Source: a virus. From it: DNA of 44,912 nt. Position numbers and translations under genes: made by a program. This document shows, one piece after another, positions 12,427 to 19,468 of the stretch; positions within the stretch are counted from its first letter, which is position 1; each line of letters opens with the position of its first letter. The notes beneath the pieces were generated by a model that was not told the DNA's origin, did not search any database, and was given only the letters and a program-made list of their open reading frames with translations. Location: the IMG/VR virus record IMGVR_UViG_3300028800_000152, positions 1 through 44,912 of that record; one strand, written 5' to 3'.

Positions 12427-12663
12427 ATGATGGAGACTGCGTTGAACGACCTGCAATGGGCCGCGCTAAAGGCCAAGATTTCCGCGGTTCCCGGCGGCGC
12501 CGCCTATTCCGCCTGGATGAAAAAGGTTGACGCCATAATCGTCAAGAAATGCGGGCTTGGCGCCGACGACCTGCCGGATTTTAACTACCTCGACGCCTTC
12601 GAGGACGGGTTTAGCCCCGCGGCGGCGGCCAAGGAAGCTATTAAATGGGCGAAAGATTTCTGA
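12427..12663 (+). CDS. Hypothetical acidic phage protein
   Basis: About 78 residues. The body (LQWAALKAKISAVPGGAAYS...) has helical segments and the acidic DDLPDFNYLDAFEDG. The start is uncertain. ATG at 12427 lies only about 12 bases after the likely transcription start. TTG at 12442 has GGAG six bases upstream and may be the real start, giving 73 residues. First gene behind promoter copy 1. Function unknown. Confidence 0.65.
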   Translation: MMETALNDLQWAALKAKISAVPGGAAYSAWMKKVDAIIVKKCGLGADDLPDFNYLDAFEDGFSPAAAAKEAIKWAKDF

Positions 12664-12684
12664 AAATAATTCACAAAAATGCAC

Positions 12685-12723
12685 TACGCCCTCTTGACGT
12701 AGTGCGCCTTCCTGGCGTATATT
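12685..12723 (+). promoter_or_regulatory. Repeated early promoter, copy 2
   Basis: TACGCCCTC arm, TTGACG (12694-12699), spacer with TGCGCC and GGCG, TATATT (12718-12723). It drives the operon starting at 12750. Confidence 0.85.
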
Positions 12724-12749
12724 GAGAATGAAGGGAAAGGAAGGGTGCC

Positions 12750-12908
12750 ATGATGATGCTCGCGGGACTGGACTGGGTTGCCATCGCTGCCGCCGCCAAG
12801 GTGGCTTTCGTGATGGCGGGGGCGATGTTCGCCAAGCTGTTCGCGGCGGCAGATGATGCCGAGGTCGACTTCGCGATGATCGGGGTCGAGGCAGTGTGGG
12901 GAGCCTGA
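12750..12908 (+). CDS. Small alanine-rich hydrophobic protein
   Basis: A 52-residue peptide after a strong Shine-Dalgarno (AAGGAAGGG). Residues 5-33 are hydrophobic and Ala-rich (VAIAAAAKVAFVMAGAMFAK) and could form one membrane helix or an amphipathic helix. The tail is acidic. First gene behind promoter copy 2. It ends six bases before the ATG of the next gene. Confidence 0.6.
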   Translation: MMMLAGLDWVAIAAAAKVAFVMAGAMFAKLFAAADDAEVDFAMIGVEAVWGA

Positions 12909-12913
12909 CGGTC

Positions 12914-13675
12914 ATGGTCGAGCTCTTTACCAGGCACGGGGAAAAGATTGCCGAAGCGGCAATCCGACGAGACGCGAAGGGCAAGCCCTTCTGTATGCAG
13001 ATCGTAAAGTGCAGTCGCTGCGGCGGCGCCGGTGGTGCCGATATGTGGAAGTTCACCGGCTGGAAGTGTTTTGATTGCGGCGGCCGTGGCGACAAGGGCC
13101 ACAAGGCCGTCGCCCTGTTTACCGCCGAGCAGGTCGAGAAGCTGAACGCCGCGAAGGCAAAGCGGGACGCCAAAAAGGCAGCCGCCTGGGCGGCCAAGGA
13201 AGCGGCCCGGAAGGCCGAGGCCGATGCTGCGGCCAGCGACTTCCAGGCGATGCACGGTGCCTTGCTGGCCCGCTGCGAGCCCTTCCTGGAGCGAAATCCG
13301 TTCATCGAGGACGTGGTCCGGAAGGGCCGTGCAAATTGCCGGCTTAGTGATGGTCAGGTCGCCGCCCTCGAGGCCGCGATCGCCAAGATTGAGGCCGAGG
13401 ACGCGCGGAAGGCCGGGACCCAGTTCATCGGCAAGGTCGGCGAGCGCATCCGGGGCCTGAAGATCAAGGTGGTCCGGGTCGTCACCGGCGAAAGCCAGTG
13501 GGGCATCTGGAGGATCGCCACCTGCCGCACCGAGGACGGCAACACCGTCGTCATCAAGAGCGGCGCCTTCCGGGTTTCCGAGAACGACGAGCTCGTGATC
13601 ACCGGCACCGTTAAGGCTCACGACGAATTTCGAGGCGAGAAGCAAACCCAGCTGGAGCGGGTGAAGGAGGGCTAA
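12914..13675 (+). CDS. Zinc-finger protein with C-terminal OB-like domain
   Basis: A 253-residue protein. Near residues 33-60 are two CxxCGGxG knuckles (CSRCGGAG and CFDCGGRG), the DnaJ-type zinc motif. A highly charged Lys/Ala helix (about 70-110) likely forms a coiled coil. The last 80 residues are beta-rich (LKIKVVRVVTG...TVVIKSGAFRV...LVITGTVKAHDEF) and look like an OB fold. Nucleic-acid binding during replication is inferred. The ATG at 12914 follows GGGGAG; a GTG 18 bases upstream is an alternative. Confidence 0.72.
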   Translation: MVELFTRHGEKIAEAAIRRDAKGKPFCMQIVKCSRCGGAGGADMWKFTGWKCFDCGGRGDKGHKAVALFTAEQVEKLNAAKAKRDAKKAAAWAAKEAARKAEADAAASDFQAMHGALLARCEPFLERNPFIEDVVRKGRANCRLSDGQVAALEAAIAKIEAEDARKAGTQFIGKVGERIRGLKIKVVRVVTGESQWGIWRIATCRTEDGNTVVIKSGAFRVSENDELVITGTVKAHDEFRGEKQTQLERVKEG

Positions 13676-13843
13676 GTGTTTTACACCGAAGTGAAGGGCG
13701 TGGCCTGGGATGGCTGGCGGTTTGGCCCCTTCCCAACCAGGAAGGAAGCGCAGTGGCGCGGCGAGTACGAGGTCAAGTGCGCCGGCGAGATCTTCGAGGA
13801 CGAGCGCGCAATCCTGAAATTCGAAGTCGTGGAGGAGGACTGA
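13676..13843 (+). CDS. Hypothetical 55-residue protein
   Basis: A GTG start immediately follows the upstream TAA, with AAGGAGGG four bases before it. The product (FYTEVKGVAWDGWRFGPFPTR...) has a beta start and an acidic end (EVVEED), and its DGWRFGPFPTRKEA pattern is typical of small single-domain phage proteins. Function unknown. Confidence 0.68.
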   Translation: MFYTEVKGVAWDGWRFGPFPTRKEAQWRGEYEVKCAGEIFEDERAILKFEVVEED

Positions 13844-13845
13844 AC

Positions 13846-14427
13846 ATGGGATGGACTTATCAATATCGAGCTCCCGGAACCGGGAATGAGGAGTGGTTCA
13901 AACGCGAGTTCGGCGAGAAATTCGCCGCCGGAATAAAAGCATCGGCGACTAAGAACGGCGTGTTCTATGCCGTCTACGAGGTCAGCGCGGAAAAGGAAGG
14001 GCGCCTCGTCGCTGACGCGGACGGCAAGGTCCGGCTCTGCCTTGTTGTTCTGACTCGATGGGAGCGCAACCCGAAAGACGGCTGCAACTTCGGATACAAG
14101 GACATGGACGAGTTTATGGGGCCATGCGAAGCCGGATGCCCGGCAAAATTGTTTAAGATGCTGAGCCCCATCAAGGACGGCGTCGAAACCTACGCCCGAG
14201 ACTGGCGCGCGCGATGCCAGGAGGCAGTCGACAAGGCGGCAGCCGCCATCAAGCTCGTCGACGGCATGGCCGTTAAGTTGCCGAAGCCGGCAAACTTTAT
14301 CAATGGCGCCGCGGTCGATACCTTCACCGTCAAGAAGATCGGCCGCAAGGTTCGCTTCATGAACGGCGGCTTCTCCTACGTGCTGCCCAAAAACCTCATT
14401 GCCGAACTGGCCCAGGCGGAAAAATAA
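13846..14427 (+). CDS. DUF6927-family protein
   Basis: A 193-residue protein beginning MGWTYQYRAPG, with FYAVYEV, then RLCLVVLTRW and the family signature GYKDMDEFMGP followed by a CPAKLFKML segment (about residues 83-105). This matches DUF6927, found in phages and mobile elements, unknown function. The C-terminal third has a beta-rich part (DTFTVKKIGRKVRFMNGG). It follows GGAGGAGGA and continues the operon from promoter copy 2. Confidence 0.8.
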   Translation: MGWTYQYRAPGTGNEEWFKREFGEKFAAGIKASATKNGVFYAVYEVSAEKEGRLVADADGKVRLCLVVLTRWERNPKDGCNFGYKDMDEFMGPCEAGCPAKLFKMLSPIKDGVETYARDWRARCQEAVDKAAAAIKLVDGMAVKLPKPANFINGAAVDTFTVKKIGRKVRFMNGGFSYVLPKNLIAELAQAEK

Positions 14428-14432
14428 TTTAA

Positions 14433-14471
14433 TACGCCCTATTGACGTACTACGCCAGGAGGGCGTATAAT
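14433..14471 (+). promoter_or_regulatory. Repeated early promoter, copy 3
   Basis: TACGCCCTA arm, TTGACG (14442-14447), 18-base spacer with CTACGCC-AGGAG-GGCG, and a perfect TATAAT (14466-14471). The outer ATACGCCCT and AGGGCGTAT arms are a perfect 9-bp inverted repeat. It drives the gene at 14496. Confidence 0.9.
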
Positions 14472-14495
14472 CCTGACTGTAGGAGGAACTGGGTC

Positions 14496-14873
14496 ATGAA
14501 ACGCAAGATGAGCGAGTGGTATCGGAAAGAAGTCGCCGCCCACAAGCGGGCCCTCAACGGCCCCCAGAAAATGCGCAACGGCATGGAGCCGTTCTGGAAA
14601 AAGCCCGCCATGTACTACGGCGGCAACCGCAATGAGCTTGGCCTCGAGAAGTTGGTGCTCTACGCCGCGGCGCTTGGCCAGATGCGGGGGCTGCTGCCGG
14701 CCGACCTCGGCCGGTGGGAAGGCGCGGTCGTCAACTACGACGGCGGCGATGACGCCCAGGTGCATTTTGCCAAGGGCCACGCCGCGAAGGCTTCGGTCGT
14801 GATCGAGCTCCACAATCTCAAAGCATGGCCTGAGCCCGCGGTCGAAGAGCTCTCTTACCACGGAACCGGATGA
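14496..14873 (+). CDS. Hypothetical protein truncated by an 89-bp insertion
   Basis: A 125-residue frame after AGGAGGA. It begins MKRKMSEWYRKEVAAHKRAL and contains YYGGNRNELGLEKLVLYAAA and a beta-rich part (VNYDGGDDAQVHFAKG). The last seven residues (LSYHGTG, of which L may be original) and the stop come from the inserted 89-bp segment at 14850-14938. Removing that segment joins codon 118 (GAG) in frame to 37 more codons at 14939-15052. The gene is therefore a broken version of a protein of about 155 residues. Function unknown. Confidence 0.75.
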   Translation: MKRKMSEWYRKEVAAHKRALNGPQKMRNGMEPFWKKPAMYYGGNRNELGLEKLVLYAAALGQMRGLLPADLGRWEGAVVNYDGGDDAQVHFAKGHAAKASVVIELHNLKAWPEPAVEELSYHGTG

Positions 14874-14938
14874 CAACCGCCGCCGTCGAACGGCGCGTAG
14901 CCCTTGCTGCAGCCCATAGCCAAACCGCCGACGAAATC
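14850..14938. repeat. 89-bp duplicated segment, inserted copy
   Basis: Identical to 8320-8408 and in the same orientation relative to the window. Here it interrupts a rightward gene between a GAG codon and a CTC codon. The insert also begins with CTC, so short microhomology may have been involved. Confidence 0.95.
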
Positions 14939-15052
14939 CTCACCACGGAGCGCACCACCTGGATATGGGACGGCCCCGCCAGCAAGTTCGCCTGGAAGGC
15001 GATCGGCTGCAAAGGCAAGATCACGCTCAAGGGACTGCGTGCCTTGCCTTGA
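14939..15052 (+). pseudogene. Severed 3' end of the gene starting at 14496
   Basis: Thirty-seven codons and a TGA encode LTTERTTWIWDGPASKFAWK... ending GLRALP. The segment has Trp/Gly-rich coding character but no start of its own other than an ATG inside the inserted repeat (14870). It is in frame with codon 118 of the 14496 gene once the 89 bases are removed. Confidence 0.7.
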
Positions 15053-15065
15053 AACATATTTTAGA

Positions 15066-15106
15066 TACGCCCTCTTGACGTATGTGCCAGGAGGGCGTAG
15101 TTTAAT
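15066..15106 (+). promoter_or_regulatory. Repeated early promoter, copy 4
   Basis: TACGCCCTC arm, TTGACG (15075-15080), spacer with GTGCC-AGGAG-GGCG, then TAGTTTAAT in place of TATAAT. Compared with copy 3 it looks like a three-base insertion within the -10 box, so activity may be reduced. It drives the operon at 15130. Confidence 0.75.
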
Positions 15107-15129
15107 CCTGTTGGGAACAGGAGGTGCAA

Positions 15130-15279
15130 ATGTGGAACGGCGTGGGGTCCGAGGTTGCCGAGCCTGGCGTATGGCCAGCGGTGGCCTACGACTACAACAT
15201 CCCGGAGCGGGTCATCGACGCTGGCGATGAAGCGATCTGGGTCATCGAAGCGATGGAAGCGGCGAAAGAGGAGGCGTAG
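15130..15279 (+). CDS. Hypothetical acidic 49-residue protein
   Basis: ATG after CAGGAGGTG. The product (MWNGVGSEVAEPGVWPAV...) has a Trp-rich N-terminus and an acidic helical end (AIWVIEAMEAAKEEA). Its TAG is followed directly by the GTG of the DpdA-like gene, with GAGGAGG upstream. Function unknown. Confidence 0.65.
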   Translation: MWNGVGSEVAEPGVWPAVAYDYNIPERVIDAGDEAIWVIEAMEAAKEEA

Positions 15280-15882
15280 GTGAAAAAGATCACCGTCTAC
15301 GGTTTGCCGCTGAATCCTTTGAGCGCCCTGGAGCAGCTCAAGGGCGCGTCTTTCTGCGTCAGCTACGCCACCCGCAAGAAGCTCAATAAACAGCTGGACG
15401 ATGCGATGCGGCTGGTTGGCGAGGCGGGAATCCTGCTGATCGACAATGGCGCCTTCAGCATGTATCGCCGCGGCGAAGCAACCGGCTTCGACGAGGGTTA
15501 CCTCGAGGGCTTCGAGGCCTGGGCCGGTGCCATCCTGGAGAAGTGCCCGCAGGCGATCGCAGTCGTGCCCGACGTGATCGGCGGGACCGAGGAAGAGAAC
15601 GCCGAGCTGTGCCGGATCAGCCAACTGGACCCCGATCGGGCGATGGGCATCTGGCATCTGAATGAGAGCTTCGATTACCTGATCTGGCTGTGCGAGACCT
15701 ACGGCTGGGTCGGGTTTGGCAGCGCCGGCGATTACTGGCAGGTCGGCACCGAAAAGTGGCACGCCCGGGTGAAAGCGGCATTCGCCGCGATCGACGCCTG
15801 GGAGGCCGGCGGCGAGGGCGAAAGCCGGCGCCGAGGCGGAAGTCGAATTGCCCTGTTTTTGAAGAAGGAGGACGAGACATGA
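15280..15882 (+). CDS. DpdA/TGT-like protein, possibly shortened
   Basis: A 200-residue protein with a GTG start. Landmarks suggest a TIM-barrel base-exchange enzyme of the tRNA-guanine transglycosylase/DpdA type: VYGLPLN, IDNGAFSMYRRG (about residues 53-64, in the place of the DSGGF/NSGAF nucleophile motif), AVVPDVIGGTEEEN, AMGIWHLNE and GFGSAGDYWQVGTEKWHARV. DpdA enzymes insert 7-deazaguanine bases into DNA. The C-terminus ends about 20 residues after WHARV in low-complexity sequence, shorter than I expect for the group. No deazaguanine synthesis gene is in the window, so host preQ0 would be needed. It overlaps the next gene (ATGA). Confidence 0.5.
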   Translation: MKKITVYGLPLNPLSALEQLKGASFCVSYATRKKLNKQLDDAMRLVGEAGILLIDNGAFSMYRRGEATGFDEGYLEGFEAWAGAILEKCPQAIAVVPDVIGGTEEENAELCRISQLDPDRAMGIWHLNESFDYLIWLCETYGWVGFGSAGDYWQVGTEKWHARVKAAFAAIDAWEAGGEGESRRRGGSRIALFLKKEDET

Positions 15883-16226
15883 AAAAGCTGGTTGTTTACG
15901 ACGAGGACGGCGGCGAGATCGAACTGCCGTTCAAGTGGGTGATCTGCTCGGCCTGTGACGGCCACGGCAAGTCGAGCGCATACCTCGGCGCCTATACCCA
16001 GTCCGAGATGGACGAGCAGGGCCCCGAGTTCTTCGAACAATACATGGCAGGCGGCTACGACAAAGCCTGCGACGCCTGCCAGAACGGCAAGGCCAAGGTC
16101 CCGGACTACTCGAAGATGAGCAAGGCCGAGAAGAAGGCCTGGAAAGAGCAGTGCGAGGCCGATGCCGAATGCGAGATGGAAGCCAAGTGGGAGCAGAAAA
16201 TGCTCGGAAACTGGCAGGGGATCTGA
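15879..16226 (+). CDS. Zinc-knuckle protein
   Basis: A 115-residue protein. CSACDGHG (about residues 23-30) and CDACQNGK (about 65-72) form the two halves of a DnaJ-like zinc finger, followed by a Lys/Glu-rich helix and an acidic C-terminus. It starts within the stop of the DpdA-like gene after GAAGGAGG. Several proteins here use the same CxxCxGxG motif. Confidence 0.72.
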   Translation: MKKLVVYDEDGGEIELPFKWVICSACDGHGKSSAYLGAYTQSEMDEQGPEFFEQYMAGGYDKACDACQNGKAKVPDYSKMSKAEKKAWKEQCEADAECEMEAKWEQKMLGNWQGI

Positions 16227-16227
16227 C

Positions 16228-16512
16228 ATGGCGTTCATGATCCCCTACTACACGAACGGACCCTTCGTGCGCATGGTCGATGCGTACGGCGAATCGTGCG
16301 CTTGTCCGGCCGACGTGGCCGGCCTCCAGGAGGGCTACGAGATCGAGGAAACGTATTCCGGCAAGTGGTTCTGCCACCTCTCGGCCCCAGGCTATATGGA
16401 CGCCACCGAATGGAGCGGGCCGTTCGATACGATCGCCCAGGCGCGCCAGTACATCGTCGACACGTTCGAAGTCGACCCCGATTCTGGCGACGAGCTCGAG
16501 GAAGAGGCCTGA
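16228..16512 (+). CDS. Hypothetical 94-residue protein
   Basis: It begins MAFMIPYYTNGPFVRMVDAY. A compact beta-rich domain with two Cys (CACPAD) and WFCHLSAPGYMDATEWSG is followed by a helix (TIAQARQYIVDTF) and a very acidic tail. The ATG is one base after the previous stop. Function unknown. Confidence 0.65.
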   Translation: MAFMIPYYTNGPFVRMVDAYGESCACPADVAGLQEGYEIEETYSGKWFCHLSAPGYMDATEWSGPFDTIAQARQYIVDTFEVDPDSGDELEEEA

Positions 16513-16513
16513 G

Positions 16514-16741
16514 ATGAGCGTCGGGGAGGAAGAAACCCGCCGCGAGAGAATGGAAGAAATTGCCAAGTCCAACGCCTACGAGGCACTGGATCAAGGCATC
16601 GACCGAGCCTTGGACTACTTGGACAATCTCAACGACACCATCATTGAAATCTTTCCCGATTGCACCGCAGAGGAAGTTTACCGAACGCAGGATACTTTCT
16701 GGGCCATCATCGACAGAAGTAAAATACTGACTTTGCGATGA
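16514..16741 (+). CDS. Hypothetical acidic helical protein
   Basis: A 75-residue protein (MSVGEEETRRERMEEIAKSN...), almost entirely helical and negatively charged, ending in RSKILTLR. It starts one base after the previous stop within the same operon. No family recognised. Confidence 0.62.
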   Translation: MSVGEEETRRERMEEIAKSNAYEALDQGIDRALDYLDNLNDTIIEIFPDCTAEEVYRTQDTFWAIIDRSKILTLR

Positions 16742-16773
16742 CGCCTAACACACTACACACAAGGGGAACGGAC

Positions 16774-16950
16774 ATGCCCAAATCCGGCACGCGAATTGAA
16801 ATCCACGGCACGTCGGCAATCGGTGCGACCATCGTTAAGCCGCGCGCTGAGAACCTCCCTTTGCCGGAAGGCTATCATGTCGTGCGCTATGACGACGGGG
16901 GCAAACTGTGCGTTCACGAAAGCCGCTTTCGCATCATCTCCAACCGCTAG
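16774..16950 (+). CDS. Small beta-rich hypothetical protein
   Basis: A 58-residue protein (MPKSGTRIEIHGTSAIGATI...) with an SH3-like look: GTRIEIHG, GATIVKP, YHVVRYDDGGKLCVHESRFRII. The ATG at 16774 follows AAGGGGA and is preferred over an ATG at 16738 that overlaps the previous stop but has no ribosome binding site. It may be a KOW/Tudor-type nucleic-acid-binding domain. Confidence 0.62.
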   Translation: MPKSGTRIEIHGTSAIGATIVKPRAENLPLPEGYHVVRYDDGGKLCVHESRFRIISNR

Positions 16951-16961
16951 AGATACCAACC

Positions 16962-17219
16962 ATGATCGAAGTCACTTACTACGGCCACCATCCGCACAAT
17001 ATGCGCTGGCAGGCTATCGACCTAGACACGTACGACGGCGCGGAGGATAGCGGCAATCGGCATCATATCGGCTGGGGTTCAACGCGCGACGAGGCCATCG
17101 CTGACTGGTGGCGTATCGAGGAAGAGCGCAAGGACGCGATGTTTGACCGCGAAGAGGCGCACGAAAAGCATGCGGCCGAGCTGCGCGAGAGCATGGGTCG
17201 AAACATCTTCGGACACTGA
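16962..17219 (+). CDS. Hypothetical 85-residue protein
   Basis: A protein (MIEVTYYGHHPHNMRWQAID...) with an N-terminal beta part, a GWGSTRDEAIADW stretch typical of small phage single-domain proteins, and a charged C-terminal helix. The ribosome binding site is weak (AGAG). Function unknown. Confidence 0.65.
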   Translation: MIEVTYYGHHPHNMRWQAIDLDTYDGAEDSGNRHHIGWGSTRDEAIADWWRIEEERKDAMFDREEAHEKHAAELRESMGRNIFGH

Positions 17220-17229
17220 GGAGGGACGG

Positions 17230-17409
17230 ATGGCACCGAAACGTGAGAACGAGATCGAGGACGACTTTTTCGATGAGCCAGGTGGCTGCACAAATCCAGG
17301 CGGCCACGAATGGGAGTATACCGGCACGCAATACGGCGGCGACGACCCGAGCTACTTCGGCGAGGGTCGCTGCTATTGCATCCACTGCGGCGCCGATGGT
17401 GACGCATGA
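17230..17409 (+). CDS. Small zinc-binding protein
   Basis: A 59-residue protein with an acidic N-terminus and one metal site: CTNPGGHEWEYTG (about residues 20-32), then CYCIHCG (about 48-54). The C...H...C..C spacing fits a zinc ribbon. It starts after GAGGGACGG and ends in an ATGA overlap with the next gene. Confidence 0.68.
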   Translation: MAPKRENEIEDDFFDEPGGCTNPGGHEWEYTGTQYGGDDPSYFGEGRCYCIHCGADGDA

Positions 17410-17567
17410 TCATCATCACCTACGCCTATGCGATCGGTGAGGCCGTCGAGGCCCGCGACCCTGCAAGCGGAAAGTGGCGCAAGGGACGTGTTGTGGCGCT
17501 GCGCCCTTACCGCGGGAAGCCCGGTTACGATGTTTACTGGGGTCAGTCCAGCGAAGCCGATCGGTAG
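17406..17567 (+). CDS. Small Tudor/KOW-like hypothetical protein
   Basis: ATG overlaps the upstream stop (ATGA). The 53 residues have the pattern of a small SH3-like barrel: EAVEARDPASGKWRKGRVVA, then YDVYWGQSSEADR. Such folds often bind nucleic acid or protein tails. Last gene before promoter copy 5. Confidence 0.62.
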   Translation: MIIITYAYAIGEAVEARDPASGKWRKGRVVALRPYRGKPGYDVYWGQSSEADR

Positions 17568-17597
17568 GCCGGCGATTTGCCCCGACCAAGCGCCGGC
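17568..17597 (+). terminator. Possible hairpin at operon end
   Basis: GCCGGCG and CGCCGGC form a 7-bp stem around a 16-base loop just after the TAG at 17565-17567. No T run follows, so it is at best a weak or factor-dependent terminator. Confidence 0.3.
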
Positions 17598-17636
17598 GGC
17601 TGGCAATATGAAGCCACGATGCGAAAAATAATTTAA

Positions 17637-17674
17637 TACGCCCTATTGACGTATACGACGGCCGGGCGTATTCT
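17637..17674 (+). promoter_or_regulatory. Repeated early promoter, copy 5
   Basis: TACGCCCTA arm, TTGACG (17646-17651), 17-base spacer with TACGACGGCCGGGCG, TATTCT (17669-17674). The middle arm differs (TACGAC). It drives the operon at 17697. Confidence 0.8.
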
Positions 17675-17696
17675 CTCATTTGTAAGGGAGATCGAG

Positions 17697-18362
17697 ATGC
17701 GCCGTTTCAGCCACCTGAACTACTTCGAGCGGAAGGCCCAGCGGGAGGCCAACGCCGCCGCAAACGCCGCAAAACGAGAAGCCCGGAAACAAGCCGCGAT
17801 GCACTGCCAGTGCTGCGGCCGGGCCATCCTGGCAAACACCGGAACGATCGCCCACCACGGCTACCAGCGGCCCGGTTACGGCTGGCAGACTTCCTCGTGC
17901 ATGGGCGCCAAGGAATTACCCTTCGAGGTCGATCGCGCCGCCCTGGCGCGGATGATCGTGTTGATGCGGAGCGACTTGGCCCGGCATATCGAGCACCGCG
18001 CTGCCATCGCGGCAGAGCTCGAACCGATCGTGTTCCGCTACGACCGAGAAATCATCGGCCCGATGCGGGCCCTGGACTGGCGGCCGCGGAGCTACGGCGG
18101 CCGGCCAAAGTGGCCTCTCATGGAAGCAAAATTCAACGTGATGCGCGGGAGCTTCGACGCCTTCAAGGCCGGCGTCGGTCGCAGCCAGGCTTACGGTGCT
18201 GATTACGAGGACTACAAAGGCCGGCATCTGGGCGGCCTGGATCGCGGGATCAAGAACCTCGAAGAGCAGATCGCCCTGGAACAGGGCCGCTACGACGGCT
18301 GGAAGCAGACCCACCAGCGCGTTGACGGGCAGTGGGTCAAATTGGAGGGGACACGAACATGA
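17697..18362 (+). CDS. Zinc-finger protein of alphaproteobacterial phage type
   Basis: A 221-residue protein. An Ala/Arg/Lys-rich helix opens it, then a Cys/His cluster: CQCCGRAILANTG (about residues 37-49), IAHHGYQRPG and WQTSSCMGAKELPF (about 64-77), which together could bind one zinc. A long charged helical region follows. The RPGYGWQTSSC pattern recurs in Rhizobiales phage and mobile-element proteins (from memory, not searched). First gene behind promoter copy 5, after GGGAG. Function unknown. Confidence 0.7.
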   Translation: MRRFSHLNYFERKAQREANAAANAAKREARKQAAMHCQCCGRAILANTGTIAHHGYQRPGYGWQTSSCMGAKELPFEVDRAALARMIVLMRSDLARHIEHRAAIAAELEPIVFRYDREIIGPMRALDWRPRSYGGRPKWPLMEAKFNVMRGSFDAFKAGVGRSQAYGADYEDYKGRHLGGLDRGIKNLEEQIALEQGRYDGWKQTHQRVDGQWVKLEGTRT

Positions 18363-18523
18363 TGCTCTTGATAAACCCACGCAACGGAGACGCCGTCAAC
18401 GCCACGACGGCCGCTGAATTCCGCGCGCTTGTTCTTGACGGCTTCAAACCAATTGGTCCGAACGGTCAGGCCGCTGCGGCCCGCATTCTCGCGGCTTTGG
18501 CCGAAATAAAATTGGAGGGTTAG
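18359..18523 (+). CDS. Hypothetical 54-residue protein
   Basis: ATG overlaps the upstream TGA (ATGA) after GGAGGGG. The product (MMLLINPRNGDAVNATTAAE...) ends in a helix AAAARILAALAEIKLEG. No known domain. Confidence 0.62.
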   Translation: MMLLINPRNGDAVNATTAAEFRALVLDGFKPIGPNGQAAAARILAALAEIKLEG

Positions 18524-18524
18524 G

Positions 18525-18770
18525 ATGACATTCCTCGACCAAATTGGCTGGTTCAAGGTGGTCCTTCAGGAGCGCGTCAAGCACGGTGGGCCTCGCGGCT
18601 TGCGTGCCGACTGGGCCGAGTATCAGGTGCGCGAGGGACACCGTGTCGTGTCCCGGCACTCGAATTTCTTCGACGCCCAAAACGCAGCCCACAAACTGCA
18701 CGATGCTTTCTGGGACGAGCAGGCACGCCAGTTGCGCGAGATCCGCGCCGTAGCAAAAGGAAACACCTGA
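18525..18770 (+). CDS. Hypothetical 81-residue protein
   Basis: ATG follows GGAGGGTTAGG, one base after the previous stop. The product (MTFLDQIGWFKVVLQERVKH...) has an amphipathic start and a DWAEYQVREGHRVVSRHSNF segment that looks like a small dsRBD-like or WGR-like unit. No family assigned. Confidence 0.62.
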   Translation: MTFLDQIGWFKVVLQERVKHGGPRGLRADWAEYQVREGHRVVSRHSNFFDAQNAAHKLHDAFWDEQARQLREIRAVAKGNT

Positions 18771-18771
18771 A

Positions 18772-19140
18772 ATGACGCATCAGTTTTTCGGCTCGTCTCT
18801 TCGCCAGCCCTGGGCGCTGGCACAGTTCGGCAGCAATCAACCGAACGGCCGTCGCCCAGGCACGTCGGTCGTCTACCTGACCGACCAGGATGGCGAGTTC
18901 TACCTCGGCGGCTACGTCGAATTTTTCCGCCTACGCGGGGAGGGATTCTCCCGTTGGCACTTCCGCTACAAGAAAGCCAAGCGGATCGCCAAGTCGGAAA
19001 TCTTCTCGTTCTTCCCCAATACCGGAAAGGGCACCAGCGACGGGCCGACCCTGGCCCAGGTCCGCGCGGCGAAGAAGCAGGTGCCGGTGACGCCGCTCGA
19101 GCTCGATCGTCGATCAGGACAGGAGGCTCTCAATGCTTGA
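18772..19140 (+). CDS. Hypothetical 122-residue protein
   Basis: The product (MTHQFFGSSLRQPWALAQFG...) has a beta-rich middle (SVVYLTDQDGEFYLGGYVEFF, RWHFRYKKAKRIAKSEIFSF). It starts one base after the previous stop and overlaps the next gene by 8 bases. No family recognised. Confidence 0.62.
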   Translation: MTHQFFGSSLRQPWALAQFGSNQPNGRRPGTSVVYLTDQDGEFYLGGYVEFFRLRGEGFSRWHFRYKKAKRIAKSEIFSFFPNTGKGTSDGPTLAQVRAAKKQVPVTPLELDRRSGQEALNA

Positions 19141-19420
19141 TCCAGGCATCAGGCGGCTACGACAAAGCCAATTTCGCGCCACCCAGGCCAACCGCGTTGC
19201 GGTCACCGCCCAGTGGCTTTGGGAGCACCCCGACACCCAGGGCTACATTTTCGAGGCCGGAGCTGACGATTTCGGTCTCGAGCCGTGGGTGACGATCGTG
19301 GGCGTCGACGCGCTGACTGATGGCTCGAAAATTATCCTCGAGGTTGGCCGCACCGGCGAGCGGATCGTCGAGCCCGGCTACCTCGTTTTTATTCCGAAAA
19401 AGAATGATACGCCCCCTTGA
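19133..19420 (+). CDS. Hypothetical 95-residue protein
   Basis: It starts inside the previous gene, after CAGGAGG. The product has an N-terminal basic part and a beta-rich C-terminus (EPWVTIVGVDALTDGSKIIL...RIVEPGYLVFI), possibly a small barrel. Its stop codon lies within the -35 region of promoter copy 6. Confidence 0.65.
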   Translation: MLDPGIRRLRQSQFRATQANRVAVTAQWLWEHPDTQGYIFEAGADDFGLEPWVTIVGVDALTDGSKIILEVGRTGERIVEPGYLVFIPKKNDTPP

Positions 19421-19446
19421 CGTACTACGCCAGGAGGGCGTATATT
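19408..19446 (+). promoter_or_regulatory. Repeated early promoter, copy 6
   Basis: TACGCCCCC arm, TTGACG (19417-19422), 18-base spacer CTACGCC-AGGAG-GGCG as in copy 3, TATATT (19441-19446). It overlaps the end of gene 19133-19420 and drives the gene at 19469. Confidence 0.88.
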
Positions 19447-19468
19447 ATAGGTCGATGGAGGACTTGTC

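Noticed and set aside
14850-14938. 89-bp repeat as an assembly misjoin
   Set aside because: Flanks of the inserted copy form one reading frame when the repeat is removed, so both flanks belong together; a simple misjoin would not give this. Reads should still be checked.
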